9,606 nt of DNA, from the NCBI GenBank assembly GCA_024711415.1, contig JANJSW010000009.1:1-9606 (forward strand). Reading direction: 5' to 3'. The notes beneath the pieces are model-generated. The model did no database searches, had not been told where the DNA came from, and saw only the letters and a list, made by a program, of their open reading frames with translations. Below are positions 1 through 9,332 of the stretch, piece after piece. The translations under genes and the position numbers were made by a program. Positions within the stretch are counted from its first letter, which is position 1. Every line of letters begins with the position of its first letter. The stretch comes from Thermomonas sp. (GTDB taxonomy: Bacteria; Pseudomonadota; Gammaproteobacteria; Xanthomonadales; Xanthomonadaceae).

Positions 1-2670
<2,670 letters not shown>

Positions 2671-2673
2671 GCG

Positions 2674-2705
2674 CTAACCCGTTGGGGGACGCCCTAGCCT
2701 AACCC
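2674..2705. repeat. Short direct repeat CTAACCC x2 upstream of the histidine kinase
   Basis: Two exact copies of CTAACCC (2674-2680 and 2699-2705; GGGTTAG on the gene strand) start 25 bp apart in the 54-bp gap between the transporter stop and the kinase start. They could be half-sites for a regulator or chance. No clear -35/-10 pair or terminator is visible in this gap, so whether the kinase has its own promoter is open. Confidence 0.3.
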
Positions 2706-2724
2706 CTGGGCCGTGGAGGCCGCG

Positions 2725-3717
2725 TCAACCGCCGCGGTCGCTGCGCAGCGCGCGGACTTCGCGGCGGTCGCGGGCCGCATCGCGGGCCACCACCCAGGCG
2801 AACAGGGCGATCCCCGCCACCACGACCAGCGCGCCCAGCAGCGCCTGCCCGCGTGGCCAGGCCTCGCCCAGGAACAGCGCACCCAGCAGTGCGGCGAACA
2901 GCACCTCCGCCGCCTGCATCGCCTCCACCGCACCCAGCGCGGTGCCGTTCTCGCGGACCATGCCGGTGGCCTGGAAAAACAGGATGGTGGCGATCACGCC
3001 GGCACTGAGCGCCACCCCGAACGCCAGCCCCACCTGTGCCGCGGGCGGTGGCCCCGCCTGCGTCCACGCCCACAGTGAGAGTGCCAGCCACGCCGGCATG
3101 CTCGCCAGGGTCAGGCCGAACACGCGCTGGCTGGCGTTGAGTTCGATGCGCCGCTTCTCGAGGTGCAGCAGCAAGCCACGGTTGCCCAGCGGATAGGCGA
3201 AGGCGCTGGCGGCCACGCAGGCCAGCGCCACCCACGCCTGCGCATCCAGCGCCCCGCGCGCATGCCCGAGCTGCATCAGCAGCACCCCGGCCACGATCAG
3301 CGCAGCCACCGCGAAGCCGGCGCGCGGGATGCGCGCGCGCGCATCGTCGTAGAGCAGCGGCGCGCACAGCATCCCGGCCAGGGCGGTCACCTGGAAGGTG
3401 CCCGCGACCAGCCACGACGGCCCGCTGGCGGCGGCGTAGCAGAGCAAGGCGTAGAACAGGAAGAAGCCGACCCCGCTCCACAGCAGCCACGCGCTGGGCG
3501 CGGCGCGGAGCGCCCGCCACACCGGCGCCACCCCGCCCTGCCGGGGCATCAGCGGCAGCAGCAGCGGCAGCACGAACAGGTAGCGCAGCGCCGCGGTCCA
3601 CGCCCAGTGCCCGCCCTCCAGCGCCGCGGCGCGGTTGAGCACATAGGTCGCGGTGAAGAACAGCGCCGAGAGCAGCGACAGCCCGACCGCCAGCAGGACG
3701 CGCCGCGACGGGCTCAT
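2725..3717 (-). CDS. DMT-superfamily transporter, EmrE-like multidrug resistance efflux family (PF13536 type)
   Basis: A 330-residue inner-membrane protein with about ten hydrophobic helices in two similar halves, as in drug/metabolite transporters. It carries signatures I associate with the PF13536 multidrug efflux family: VLNRAAALEGGHW near residue 27, ALRYLFVLP near 43, LLWSGVGFFLFYALLC near 78, and SGPSWLVAGTFQVTA near 98. The C-terminal tail after helix 10 is short and basic. The substrate cannot be read from the sequence; the family name implies drug export, but few members have been assayed. Its ATG overlaps the bioC stop as ATGA, which suggests translational coupling and co-expression with bioH-bioC. 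The spot corresponds to where Pseudomonas-type bioBFHCD clusters place bioD. A metabolite or pathway-linked role is possible but is inference only. Confidence 0.88.
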   Translation of the reverse strand: MSPSRRVLLAVGLSLLSALFFTATYVLNRAAALEGGHWAWTAALRYLFVLPLLLPLMPRQGGVAPVWRALRAAPSAWLLWSGVGFFLFYALLCYAAASGPSWLVAGTFQVTALAGMLCAPLLYDDARARIPRAGFAVAALIVAGVLLMQLGHARGALDAQAWVALACVAASAFAYPLGNRGLLLHLEKRRIELNASQRVFGLTLASMPAWLALSLWAWTQAGPPPAAQVGLAFGVALSAGVIATILFFQATGMVRENGTALGAVEAMQAAEVLFAALLGALFLGEAWPRGQALLGALVVVAGIALFAWVVARDAARDRREVRALRSDRGG

Positions 3718-4634
3718 CCGCGGCGCCGGATCGGGATGCGCGAGACCGGCACCGCCACCAGGTCCGCGCCGCCTTCGCGGATCGGCGCGCCCGGCTCCGG
3801 CGCCCAGGCCATCGCGCTGATGATTTCCCAGGTCGCCGGCAGGCCGGCATCGAGGCGATGCGCTTCATATGCGGCGGCGGCGGCGGCAAAACGCCCGCGC
3901 CCGGTCAGGGTGGCGCGGCGGCCGGCCAGCGCGTTGGTCGCGCCCAGCGCGCGCAGCTCGTGCATCAGCGCCGGCATGTCCGGATAGACGGTGATCTCCT
4001 CGTCGCGGTCCACCACCGGCTGGAAGAAGCCGGCGTTGACGAGGGCATCGCCGATGCCCGCGGTATCCACGAACGGACTGACGTGCGGGGCGGCGTCCGC
4101 CTGCGCGAACGCGGCGCGCAGTTCCCACAGGGTTTCCGGACCGAAGGTGGAGAACAACAGCAGGCCCTGCGGTTTCAGCACCCGGCGGAAGCCGTTGAGC
4201 ACGCCGTCGAGGTCTTCCACCCACTGCAGGCACAGGTTGGAGAACAGCACGTCCACGCTGCCGTCAGCCAGCGGCAGCCGGCGCGCATCGGCGCAGGCCT
4301 GCACCGGCGCGCGCGCGAACGGGTTGGGCAGCCAGCGCGAGGACGGCTTCGACGCGGCGCGTGCCTGCCGCAGCATCGGCAGGGCCAGGTCCAGCGACAG
4401 GATCTCCGCCTTCGGCCAGCGCTGCTGCAGCAGTGCGCTGGCGTGGCCGGTGCCGCAGCCCAGGTCGAGCACGCGCTGCGGCGGCTTGCGTGCCAGCGCG
4501 GGATCGTCGAGGTAGTCCAGGGACTCGATCAACCGCGCCTCGGCCAACCGCTGCAGCTGCGCCACTGCGTCGTAGCTGGCCGCCGACCGCGAGAATGCGC
4601 GCCGCACCTGCCGGGCGTCGAACAGTGCGCTCAT
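3714..4634 (-). CDS. bioC: Malonyl-[acyl-carrier protein] O-methyltransferase BioC
   Basis: An S-adenosylmethionine-dependent cytosolic enzyme that methylates the free carboxyl of malonyl-ACP, so the disguised chain can be elongated to pimeloyl-ACP methyl ester for biotin synthesis. The 306-residue protein is a class I methyltransferase. It shows SAM motif I VLDLGCGTGH (55-64), an acidic residue after strand 2 (Asp82 in LDLALPML), an ADARRLPL segment with Asp116, and FSNLCLQWVED (131-141), the BioC-type motif IV. It is longer than E. coli BioC (251 residues) through a roughly 12-residue insertion before Asp116 and a C-terminal tail ending IPIRRRG. The start is ATG 4634, with GGAGG 7 nt upstream. 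The bioH stop overlaps this ATG (ATGA), and the bioC stop overlaps the transporter ATG in the same way. Identity rests on motifs plus adjacent bioH. Confidence 0.94.
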   Translation of the reverse strand: MSALFDARQVRRAFSRSAASYDAVAQLQRLAEARLIESLDYLDDPALARKPPQRVLDLGCGTGHASALLQQRWPKAEILSLDLALPMLRQARAASKPSSRWLPNPFARAPVQACADARRLPLADGSVDVLFSNLCLQWVEDLDGVLNGFRRVLKPQGLLLFSTFGPETLWELRAAFAQADAAPHVSPFVDTAGIGDALVNAGFFQPVVDRDEEITVYPDMPALMHELRALGATNALAGRRATLTGRGRFAAAAAAYEAHRLDAGLPATWEIISAMAWAPEPGAPIREGGADLVAVPVSRIPIRRRG

Positions 4635-5407
4635 GCGCCTGCCTCCGCGAGGAAGCCCAACATCGCATCGGCCACTGCATCGGCGTGGGTCAGGAACGGC
4701 GCGTGACCGGCATGCTCGATCTGGAGGTAGCGCGCATCCGGTGCCAGCGCGGCAGCGGCCTGCATGGCCGCCGGATTGACCAGCCGGTCGCGGCGCCCGC
4801 TGATCCACAGGCTGGGCACGGCCAGCGCCGGCAGGACATCGCGCAGGTCGCCGTGCTCCAGCACCTGCAGCCCTTCCGCCAGCACCCGCGGCGACGGTTC
4901 GCCGTGCGCCAGCACCGCGTCGCGCAGCATCCGCAGCTCCTCGCGCATGTGGTCGGAGCCGAAGGCCTCCAGCGCGATGAAGCGGTCGATGGTGGCCTGC
5001 CAGTCCAGCCGTAGGCCATCGGCGAAGCCGTGGAATACCTCGCCCGGCATGCCCTGCGGCCAGTCCGCGGCCACCACGAATTTCGGTGTGGCGCAGACCA
5101 TCGCCAGCGCCGGCACGCGCGACGGCTGCAGCGACGCCGCGCGCAGCGCGACCAGCCCGCCCAGCGACCAGCCGCACCACGGCGCCACCGGCAGCGTCTC
5201 CAGCAGCGCCTGCGCGCAGGCATCGAGCGCCAGCGGCACCCCGCTGTCACGGCTGTGGCCGTGGCCGGGCAGGTCCACCACGTGCAGGGTGCGGTGCGCC
5301 CGCAGCGCCTCTACCAGCGGCGCGAAGATGCCGCCGTGCATGGCCCAGCCATGCAGCAGCACCAGCGGCGGGCCGCTGCCCGCGATTTCCACATGCAGCT
5401 TGTTCAT
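4631..5407 (-). CDS. bioH: Pimeloyl-[acyl-carrier protein] methyl ester esterase BioH
   Basis: An alpha/beta-hydrolase of 258 residues that cleaves the methyl ester of pimeloyl-ACP methyl ester, ending the BioC-initiated part of the pathway and handing pimeloyl-ACP to BioF. Visible motifs are the oxyanion-region LLHGW (17-21), DLPGHGHS (45-52), the nucleophile elbow GWSLGG with Ser81, Asp207 in SGRRDRLVNP, and His235 in EHAGHAPF. This Ser-Asp-His triad lies at nearly the same positions as in E. coli BioH (Ser82, Asp207, His235). I chose ATG 5407 (MNKLHVEIAG) because it aligns with the E. coli N-terminus; an upstream ATG at 5467 would add 20 atypical residues and run into the divergent promoter region. 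The gene is first in a bioH-bioC-transporter unit with ATGA overlaps and diverges from the aldehyde dehydrogenase across 107 bp. Confidence 0.94.
   Translation of the reverse strand: MNKLHVEIAGSGPPLVLLHGWAMHGGIFAPLVEALRAHRTLHVVDLPGHGHSRDSGVPLALDACAQALLETLPVAPWCGWSLGGLVALRAASLQPSRVPALAMVCATPKFVVAADWPQGMPGEVFHGFADGLRLDWQATIDRFIALEAFGSDHMREELRMLRDAVLAHGEPSPRVLAEGLQVLEHGDLRDVLPALAVPSLWISGRRDRLVNPAAMQAAAALAPDARYLQIEHAGHAPFLTHADAVADAMLGFLAEAGA
4642..4646 (-). promoter_or_regulatory. Ribosome binding site of bioC (GGAGG)
   Basis: GGAGG on the minus strand, inside the end of bioH, sits 7 nt before the bioC ATG at 4634. It is the clearest Shine-Dalgarno among the minus-strand genes here and supports this start over longer frames running further upstream. 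Confidence 0.7.
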
Positions 5408-5433
5408 TGATCTCGCGCCAACAGCGCGCGGCG

Positions 5434-5445
5434 GGTTCCGGAACC
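5434..5445. repeat. Perfect 12-bp palindrome GGTTCCGGAACC, possible operator
   Basis: GGTTCC followed directly by GGAACC makes a perfect 12-bp palindrome, which does not extend further outward. It lies 27 bp from the bioH start and 69 bp from the dehydrogenase start, a plausible place for a dimeric regulator. I do not recognise the binding protein. Short palindromes do occur by chance in DNA this GC-rich. Confidence 0.45.
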
Positions 5446-5460
5446 GCGCATTATCGCGCG
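5445..5460. repeat. Inverted repeat CGCGC-ATTATC-GCGCG next to the palindrome
   Basis: Five-base arms CGCGC (5445-5449) and GCGCG (5456-5460) flank ATTATC, the only AT-rich hexamer in the gap. The repeat abuts the 12-bp palindrome at 5434-5445. Read on the minus strand the centre is GATAAT, a possible bioH -10 box. The repeat may be an operator over the promoter, or simply GC-rich sequence around a -10 element. Confidence 0.35.
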
Positions 5461-5505
5461 AAGCCAACGCCGGCCGCCGTATCGTGTGCGGATCGACCCG
5501 CCACC

Positions 5506-5509
5506 GGAG
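5506..5509 (+). promoter_or_regulatory. Ribosome binding site of the aldehyde dehydrogenase gene (GGAG)
   Basis: GGAG lies 5 nt before ATG 5515 and supports that start for the dehydrogenase rather than an upstream in-frame codon. Confidence 0.6.
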
Positions 5510-5514
5510 CCGCC

Positions 5515-6987
5515 ATGAACGCCCATTGCCAACCGTCCCTCGCCGATCCCGGGCTGTGGCGCGAGCAGGCGCTCATCGACGGGCGCTGGCGCGACGCCGA
5601 TGCCGGCGGCCGCTGCGAGGTGCGCAATCCCGCCAGTGGCGCGCTGCTGGGCACGGTGCCGGACATGGCCGCGGCGGAAACCCGCCGCGCCATCGATGCC
5701 GCCCACGCCGCTTTTCCCGCGTGGGCGAAAAAGACCGCGAAGGAACGCGCGCAGATCCTGCGCCGGATGCACGACCTGATGATGCAGCACCAGCACGACC
5801 TGGCCGCGCTGATGACCGCCGAACAGGGCAAGCCGCTGGCGGAAGCGCTGGGCGAGGTGGCCTATTCGGCCAGCTATTTCGAATGGTTCGGCGAACAGGC
5901 CAAGCGCATGGATGGCGACACCATCCCGGGCCATGCCGCCGACAAGCGCATCCTCACCCTGCGCCAGCCGGTGGGCGTGGTCGCCGCGATCACGCCGTGG
6001 AATTTCCCCTCTGCAATGCTGGGCCGCAAGCTGGGGCCGGCGCTGGCGGCGGGCTGCACGGTGGTCTGCAAACCGGCGCTGCAGACGCCGTTCTCGGCGC
6101 TGGCGCTGGGCGTCATCGGCGAACGCGCCGGGCTGCCGCCGGGCGTGATGAACATCGTGACCGGCGCCGACGCGCCCGCCATCGGCGCCGAGATGACCGC
6201 CAACCCGAAGGTCCGCAAGCTCGGCTTCACCGGTTCCACCGCGGTGGGCAAGCAGCTGATGGCGGAGTGCGCCACCGACCTCAAGCGGCTGTCGCTGGAA
6301 CTGGGCGGCAATGCCCCCTTCATCGTGTTCGACGATGCCGACCTGGATGCCGCGGTGGCCGGCGCCATCGCCAGCAAGTTCCGCAACACCGGGCAGACCT
6401 GCGTCTGCGCCAACCGGCTGTTCGTGCAGGCGGGCGTCTACGAGGCGTTCGCGGAAAAACTCGTCGCGGCGGTGCGTGCGCTGCGGGTGGGCGACGGCCT
6501 GCGGGGTGAAACCGACCAGGGTCCGCTGATCGACGCCAGGGCGCTGGCCAAGGTCGAAGCCCACATCGCCGATGCGCTGGCGAAGGGCGCGCGCCTCGCC
6601 ATCGGCGGCCATCGCCACCCGCTGGGCGGCACTTTCTTCGAACCCACCGTACTGCTGGATGCGGGCGACGACATGCTGCTGGCACGCGAGGAAACCTTCG
6701 GCCCGGTGGCGCCGCTGCTGCGCTTCGACGGCGAGGACGAGGTGCTGCGCCGGGCCAACGCCACCGAATTCGGACTGGCCGCGTACTTCTACACCCGCGA
6801 CCTCGCCCGCAGCTGGCGGGTGTCGGAGGCGCTGCAGGTCGGCATGGTGGGCATCAACACCGGGCTGATCTCCACCGAGGTGGCGCCGTTCGGCGGGGTG
6901 AAGCAGTCCGGCGTCGACCGCGAAGGATCGAAGTACGGCCTCGACGACTACACCGAGCTGAAGTACGTCTGCATCGGCGGCGTGTAG
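5515..6987 (+). CDS. gabD: NAD(P)-dependent aldehyde dehydrogenase, succinate-semialdehyde dehydrogenase (GabD) type
   Basis: A 490-residue cytosolic aldehyde dehydrogenase that probably oxidises succinate semialdehyde to succinate, feeding 4-aminobutyrate or related breakdown into the TCA cycle. Motifs in order: TPWNFPSAML (160-169), the cofactor-binding Lys186 in CKPALQTPFSALAL, FTGSTAVGK (238-246), the general base Glu262 in LELGGNAP, and the catalytic Cys296 in NTGQTCVCANRLFV. FGPVAPL and the C-terminal APFGGVKQSGVDREGSKYG are also present. The GQTCVCANRL block and full-length KPAxQTPFSALAL segment are typical of GabD; glutarate semialdehyde or another aldehyde remains possible. Cys298 forms a CxC pair with the catalytic cysteine, as in human SSADH. 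It is the only complete plus-strand gene, sitting between the two biotin units with no gabT beside it, so no functional link to biotin is evident. It converges on bioF with a 39-bp gap. Confidence 0.88.
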   Translation: MNAHCQPSLADPGLWREQALIDGRWRDADAGGRCEVRNPASGALLGTVPDMAAAETRRAIDAAHAAFPAWAKKTAKERAQILRRMHDLMMQHQHDLAALMTAEQGKPLAEALGEVAYSASYFEWFGEQAKRMDGDTIPGHAADKRILTLRQPVGVVAAITPWNFPSAMLGRKLGPALAAGCTVVCKPALQTPFSALALGVIGERAGLPPGVMNIVTGADAPAIGAEMTANPKVRKLGFTGSTAVGKQLMAECATDLKRLSLELGGNAPFIVFDDADLDAAVAGAIASKFRNTGQTCVCANRLFVQAGVYEAFAEKLVAAVRALRVGDGLRGETDQGPLIDARALAKVEAHIADALAKGARLAIGGHRHPLGGTFFEPTVLLDAGDDMLLAREETFGPVAPLLRFDGEDEVLRRANATEFGLAAYFYTRDLARSWRVSEALQVGMVGINTGLISTEVAPFGGVKQSGVDREGSKYGLDDYTELKYVCIGGV

Positions 6988-6995
6988 CGCGCAGC

Positions 6996-7009
6996 GTCGC
7001 CGAGGCGAT
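6996..7009. terminator. Weak GC hairpin in the convergent gap between gabD and bioF
   Basis: TCGC (6997-7000), loop CGAG, GCGA (7005-7008), plus a G-T pair outside, could fold into a small hairpin between two convergent genes (stops at 6987 and 7027). There is no T-run on either strand, so this is at best a weak or Rho-assisted end. Nothing else resembling a terminator is visible in the 39-bp gap. Confidence 0.25.
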
Positions 7010-7026
7010 CGCGCCGCACCGCTGCC

Positions 7027-8247
7027 TCAGGTGGCGACAGCGGCGAACACGCCGGCCCGCGCGTAATCGCGCGCGCGCGCCAATGCATCCAGCAGCTTGT
7101 CGACGTCGCCTTCGGTATGCGCGGCCGACAGGGTGATGCGCAGGCGCGCACTGCCCTCCGGCACGGTGGGCGGACGGATCGCCGCCACCCAGAACCCCTG
7201 CCGTTCCAGCGCCGCGGCCATCGCCAGCGCGTCCGCATCGACGCCGCACAGCAGCGGCTGGATCGGCGTATCGGAAGGCAGCAGTTCCAGTTCGTGGCGG
7301 CGGGCGCCGGCGCGGAAGCGCTGCACCAGCGCGGCCAGCTTCTCGCGCCGCCAGTGTTCGCGGCGCGCCAGCTTGACCGCCGCCAGCGAGGCGGCGGCCT
7401 GCGCCGGCGGCAGCGCGGTGGTGTAGATGTAGGGACGCGCGGTTTCGGCCAGGTGGCGGACCAGGTCGGCCTCGCCGGCGACCACCGCGCCATAGCTGCC
7501 CAGCGCCTTGCCGAGGGTGGCCAGGCGCAGCGGCACCGCGGCGCTGTCCAGACCGGCATCATCGATGCTGCCGCGGCCTTCCTCGCCCAGCACGCCAACG
7601 CCGTGGGCGTCGTCCACGTACAGGGTGGCGCGCTGCACCCGCGCCACCAGCGCCAGCTGCTTCAATGGCGCGATGTCGCCATCCATGCTGAACACGCCGT
7701 CGGTGGCCAGCAGCGCGGCGCCATCCGGCCAGCCGCGCAGCTGCCGCAGGGCGGCTTCGGGGTCGGCATGCGGGTAGCGGCGCAGGGCGCAACCGGCCAG
7801 CTGGGCGCCGTCGATCAGGCTGGCGTGGTTGAGCCGGTCCTGCACGCAGACATCGCCCTTGCCCAGCAGCGCCTGCAGCACCGCCAGGTTGGCCAGGTAG
7901 CCGCTGCCGAACAGCAGCGCAGAGGGCACGCCCAGCCACTCGGCGACTTCGCGCTCCAGCGCTTCGTGGGCGGCATGGTGGCCGCAGACCAGGTGCGAGG
8001 CGACGCCGCCGGCGCCCTCACGCGAGGCCATGTCCTGCAAGGCCCCCGCCACCGCGAACTGCTGCGACAGCCCCAGGTAGTCGTTGCCGCAGAAATTCAG
8101 CAGCCAGCGCGGCACGCCGTCGGCACCCATCACCTCGCAGCGTGCGCCGTCGCGGTGCAGCACGCTGCGGCGGACGCGGATGCGCTGCTCGGCGGCGCGT
8201 CGTTCGCGCTGCGCGGCGATGCGGGCGGACAGCGACTCGCGCGCCAT
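7027..8247 (-). CDS. bioF: 8-amino-7-oxononanoate synthase BioF
   Basis: A pyridoxal-phosphate enzyme of the alpha-oxoamine synthase family that condenses pimeloyl-ACP (or -CoA) with L-alanine, releasing CO2 to give 8-amino-7-oxononanoate (KAPA). The 406-residue protein shows [10 protein letters not shown] (52-61), the GSGYLAN loop (114-120), His141 in NHASLIDG (cofactor-ring stacking), and the [10 protein letters not shown] block with Asp212 and His215. The Schiff-base Lys247 lies in [11 protein letters not shown], followed by YTTALPP. E. coli BioF has 384 residues; most of the extra length is at the N-terminus, before NDYLG. The start ATG 8247 follows the bioB stop by 1 nt, so translation is probably coupled to bioB and the pair shares the promoter upstream of bioB. 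The 3' end converges on gabD. Confidence 0.96.
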   Translation of the reverse strand: MARESLSARIAAQRERRAAEQRIRVRRSVLHRDGARCEVMGADGVPRWLLNFCGNDYLGLSQQFAVAGALQDMASREGAGGVASHLVCGHHAAHEALEREVAEWLGVPSALLFGSGYLANLAVLQALLGKGDVCVQDRLNHASLIDGAQLAGCALRRYPHADPEAALRQLRGWPDGAALLATDGVFSMDGDIAPLKQLALVARVQRATLYVDDAHGVGVLGEEGRGSIDDAGLDSAAVPLRLATLGKALGSYGAVVAGEADLVRHLAETARPYIYTTALPPAQAAASLAAVKLARREHWRREKLAALVQRFRAGARRHELELLPSDTPIQPLLCGVDADALAMAAALERQGFWVAAIRPPTVPEGSARLRITLSAAHTEGDVDKLLDALARARDYARAGVFAAVAT

Positions 8248-8248
8248 C

Positions 8249-9283
8249 TCAGGCCGCTTCGGTGATGCCGGCGTGCACCGTGGCGGTGCAGGCGTCGATG
8301 CTGTCGTCGCGCACGGCGTCGACCTGCATCGGCCGCAGGCCGAGGCGTTCGAACAGCGCTTTGTCGCGGCCGGTATCCGGGTTGCCGGTGGTCAACAGCT
8401 TCTCCCCGTGGAAGATCGAATTCGCCCCTGCGGCAAAGCATAGCGCCTGCAGCTCGTCGGACATCGTCTCACGGCCCGCGGACAGCCGGACCATCGATTT
8501 CGGCATCAGGATCCGGGCCACTGCGACGGTGCGCACGAATTCGAACGGATCCAGCTCGACGGTGCCGTGCAGCGGCGTGCCTTCCACCTGCACCAACCGG
8601 TTGATCGGCACCGAATCCGGGTGCGCCGGCAGGTTGGCCAGCGTCATCAGCAACCCGGCGCGCTGGCGGCGCGACTCGCCCATGCCGACGATGCCGCCGC
8701 AGCAGGTCTTCATGCCGGCATCGCGCACCTGCGCGAGGGTGTCGAAGCGGTCCTGCATCTGGCGGGTGTGGATCACGTCGCCGTAGAACTCGGGGTCGGT
8801 GTCGATGTTGTGGTTGTAGTAGTCGAGCCCGGCGTCCTTCAGCGCCCGCGCCTGCCCGCCGCTGAGCATGCCGAGCGTGGCGCAGGTCTCCAGCCCCAGC
8901 GCCTTCACCTCGCGAATCATCTCGGCGACCTTGGGGATGTCGCGGTCCTTCGGCGAACGCCAGGCCGCACCCATGCAGAAGCGCGAGGCGCCGGCGGCCT
9001 TGGCCTGGCGCGCCTTCTCCACCACCTCGGCCGGGTCCATCAGCTTGGTCGCGTCCACGCCGGTGTGGTAACGCGCCGCCTGCGGGCAGTAGCCGCAGTC
9101 CTCCGGGCAGCCGCCGGTCTTCACCGACAGCAGGGTGGACACCTGCACCTCGCTCGGGTCGAAGTGCTGGCGGTGGGCGCAGGCGGCGCGATGGAGCAGC
9201 TCGGTGAAGGGCAGCGCGAACAGCGCTTCCACCTCGCTGCGGCTCCAGTCATGGCGGACGGGGAAAGCGACGACCTCGGGCAT
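8249..9283 (-). CDS. bioB: Biotin synthase BioB
   Basis: A radical SAM enzyme that inserts sulfur into dethiobiotin to make biotin, the last step of the pathway. The 344-residue form matches the usual length (346 in E. coli). The [4Fe-4S] cluster motif is C59-x3-C63-x2-C66 in [12 protein letters not shown]. The ligands of the sacrificial [2Fe-2S] cluster are present as Cys103 (RFCMGAAWR), Cys134 (ETCATLGML), Cys194 ([12 protein letters not shown]) and Arg266 (MVRLSAGR). The YNHNIDT substrate/SAM motif lies at 156-162. I chose ATG 9283 ([13 protein letters not shown]) because GGAAAA lies 5 nt upstream and the length fits. An alternative ATG at 9334 would add 17 residues and collide with the comF start. 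bioB leads the bioB-bioF unit, and a BirA-like operator lies 60-93 bp upstream of its start. Confidence 0.97.
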   Translation of the reverse strand: MPEVVAFPVRHDWSRSEVEALFALPFTELLHRAACAHRQHFDPSEVQVSTLLSVKTGGCPEDCGYCPQAARYHTGVDATKLMDPAEVVEKARQAKAAGASRFCMGAAWRSPKDRDIPKVAEMIREVKALGLETCATLGMLSGGQARALKDAGLDYYNHNIDTDPEFYGDVIHTRQMQDRFDTLAQVRDAGMKTCCGGIVGMGESRRQRAGLLMTLANLPAHPDSVPINRLVQVEGTPLHGTVELDPFEFVRTVAVARILMPKSMVRLSAGRETMSDELQALCFAAGANSIFHGEKLLTTGNPDTGRDKALFERLGLRPMQVDAVRDDSIDACTATVHAGITEAA

Positions 9284-9332
9284 GGGGGTTTTCCGACTGA
9301 CGCGGTGGGCGAAGGCGGGCAGTCTGGAACGC
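9284..9332. promoter_or_regulatory. Very short divergent gap between bioB and comF starts
   Basis: Only 49 bp separate the divergent start codons of bioB (9283) and comF (9333). The bioB promoter therefore probably reaches into the comF coding sequence. A TTGACG hexamer on the minus strand (9349-9344) could be a -35, with CAGACT (9326-9321) as a poor -10 (3 of 6 consensus bases) 17 nt further on. No clear comF promoter is visible. Confidence 0.4.

Larger units (their letters stand above)
5408..5514. promoter_or_regulatory. Divergent promoter region between bioH and the aldehyde dehydrogenase gene
   Basis: This 107-bp non-coding gap separates the divergent starts of bioH (5407, minus) and the dehydrogenase (5515, plus), so it should hold promoters for both. 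A GATAAT hexamer on the minus strand (5455-5450) resembles a -10 element, but no convincing -35 is correctly spaced upstream. I see no BirA-like half-site pair (GTCAAC/GTTGAC type) in this gap, unlike the region upstream of bioB. Two inverted repeats listed separately occupy the centre. Confidence 0.55.

Noticed and set aside
2671..2724. Possible terminator between the transporter and kinase genes
   Set aside because: Only a 4-bp GGCC/GGCC pairing is present, with no T-run, so no supportable terminator.
3714..5180. A longer bioC frame starting at 5180
   Set aside because: The extra 182 residues are out-of-frame bioH sequence. ATG 4634 has a good GGAGG site and gives the family N-terminus.
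4764..6509. A 581-codon plus-strand open frame across bioH and gabD
   Set aside because: It is antisense to bioH and then out of frame with gabD; the composition is low-complexity and no motif is seen. The real frames show complete catalytic motifs.
5404..6618. A 404-codon minus-strand open frame opposite gabD
   Set aside because: It mirrors the GabD coding sequence and shows no family motif; a GC-driven shadow.
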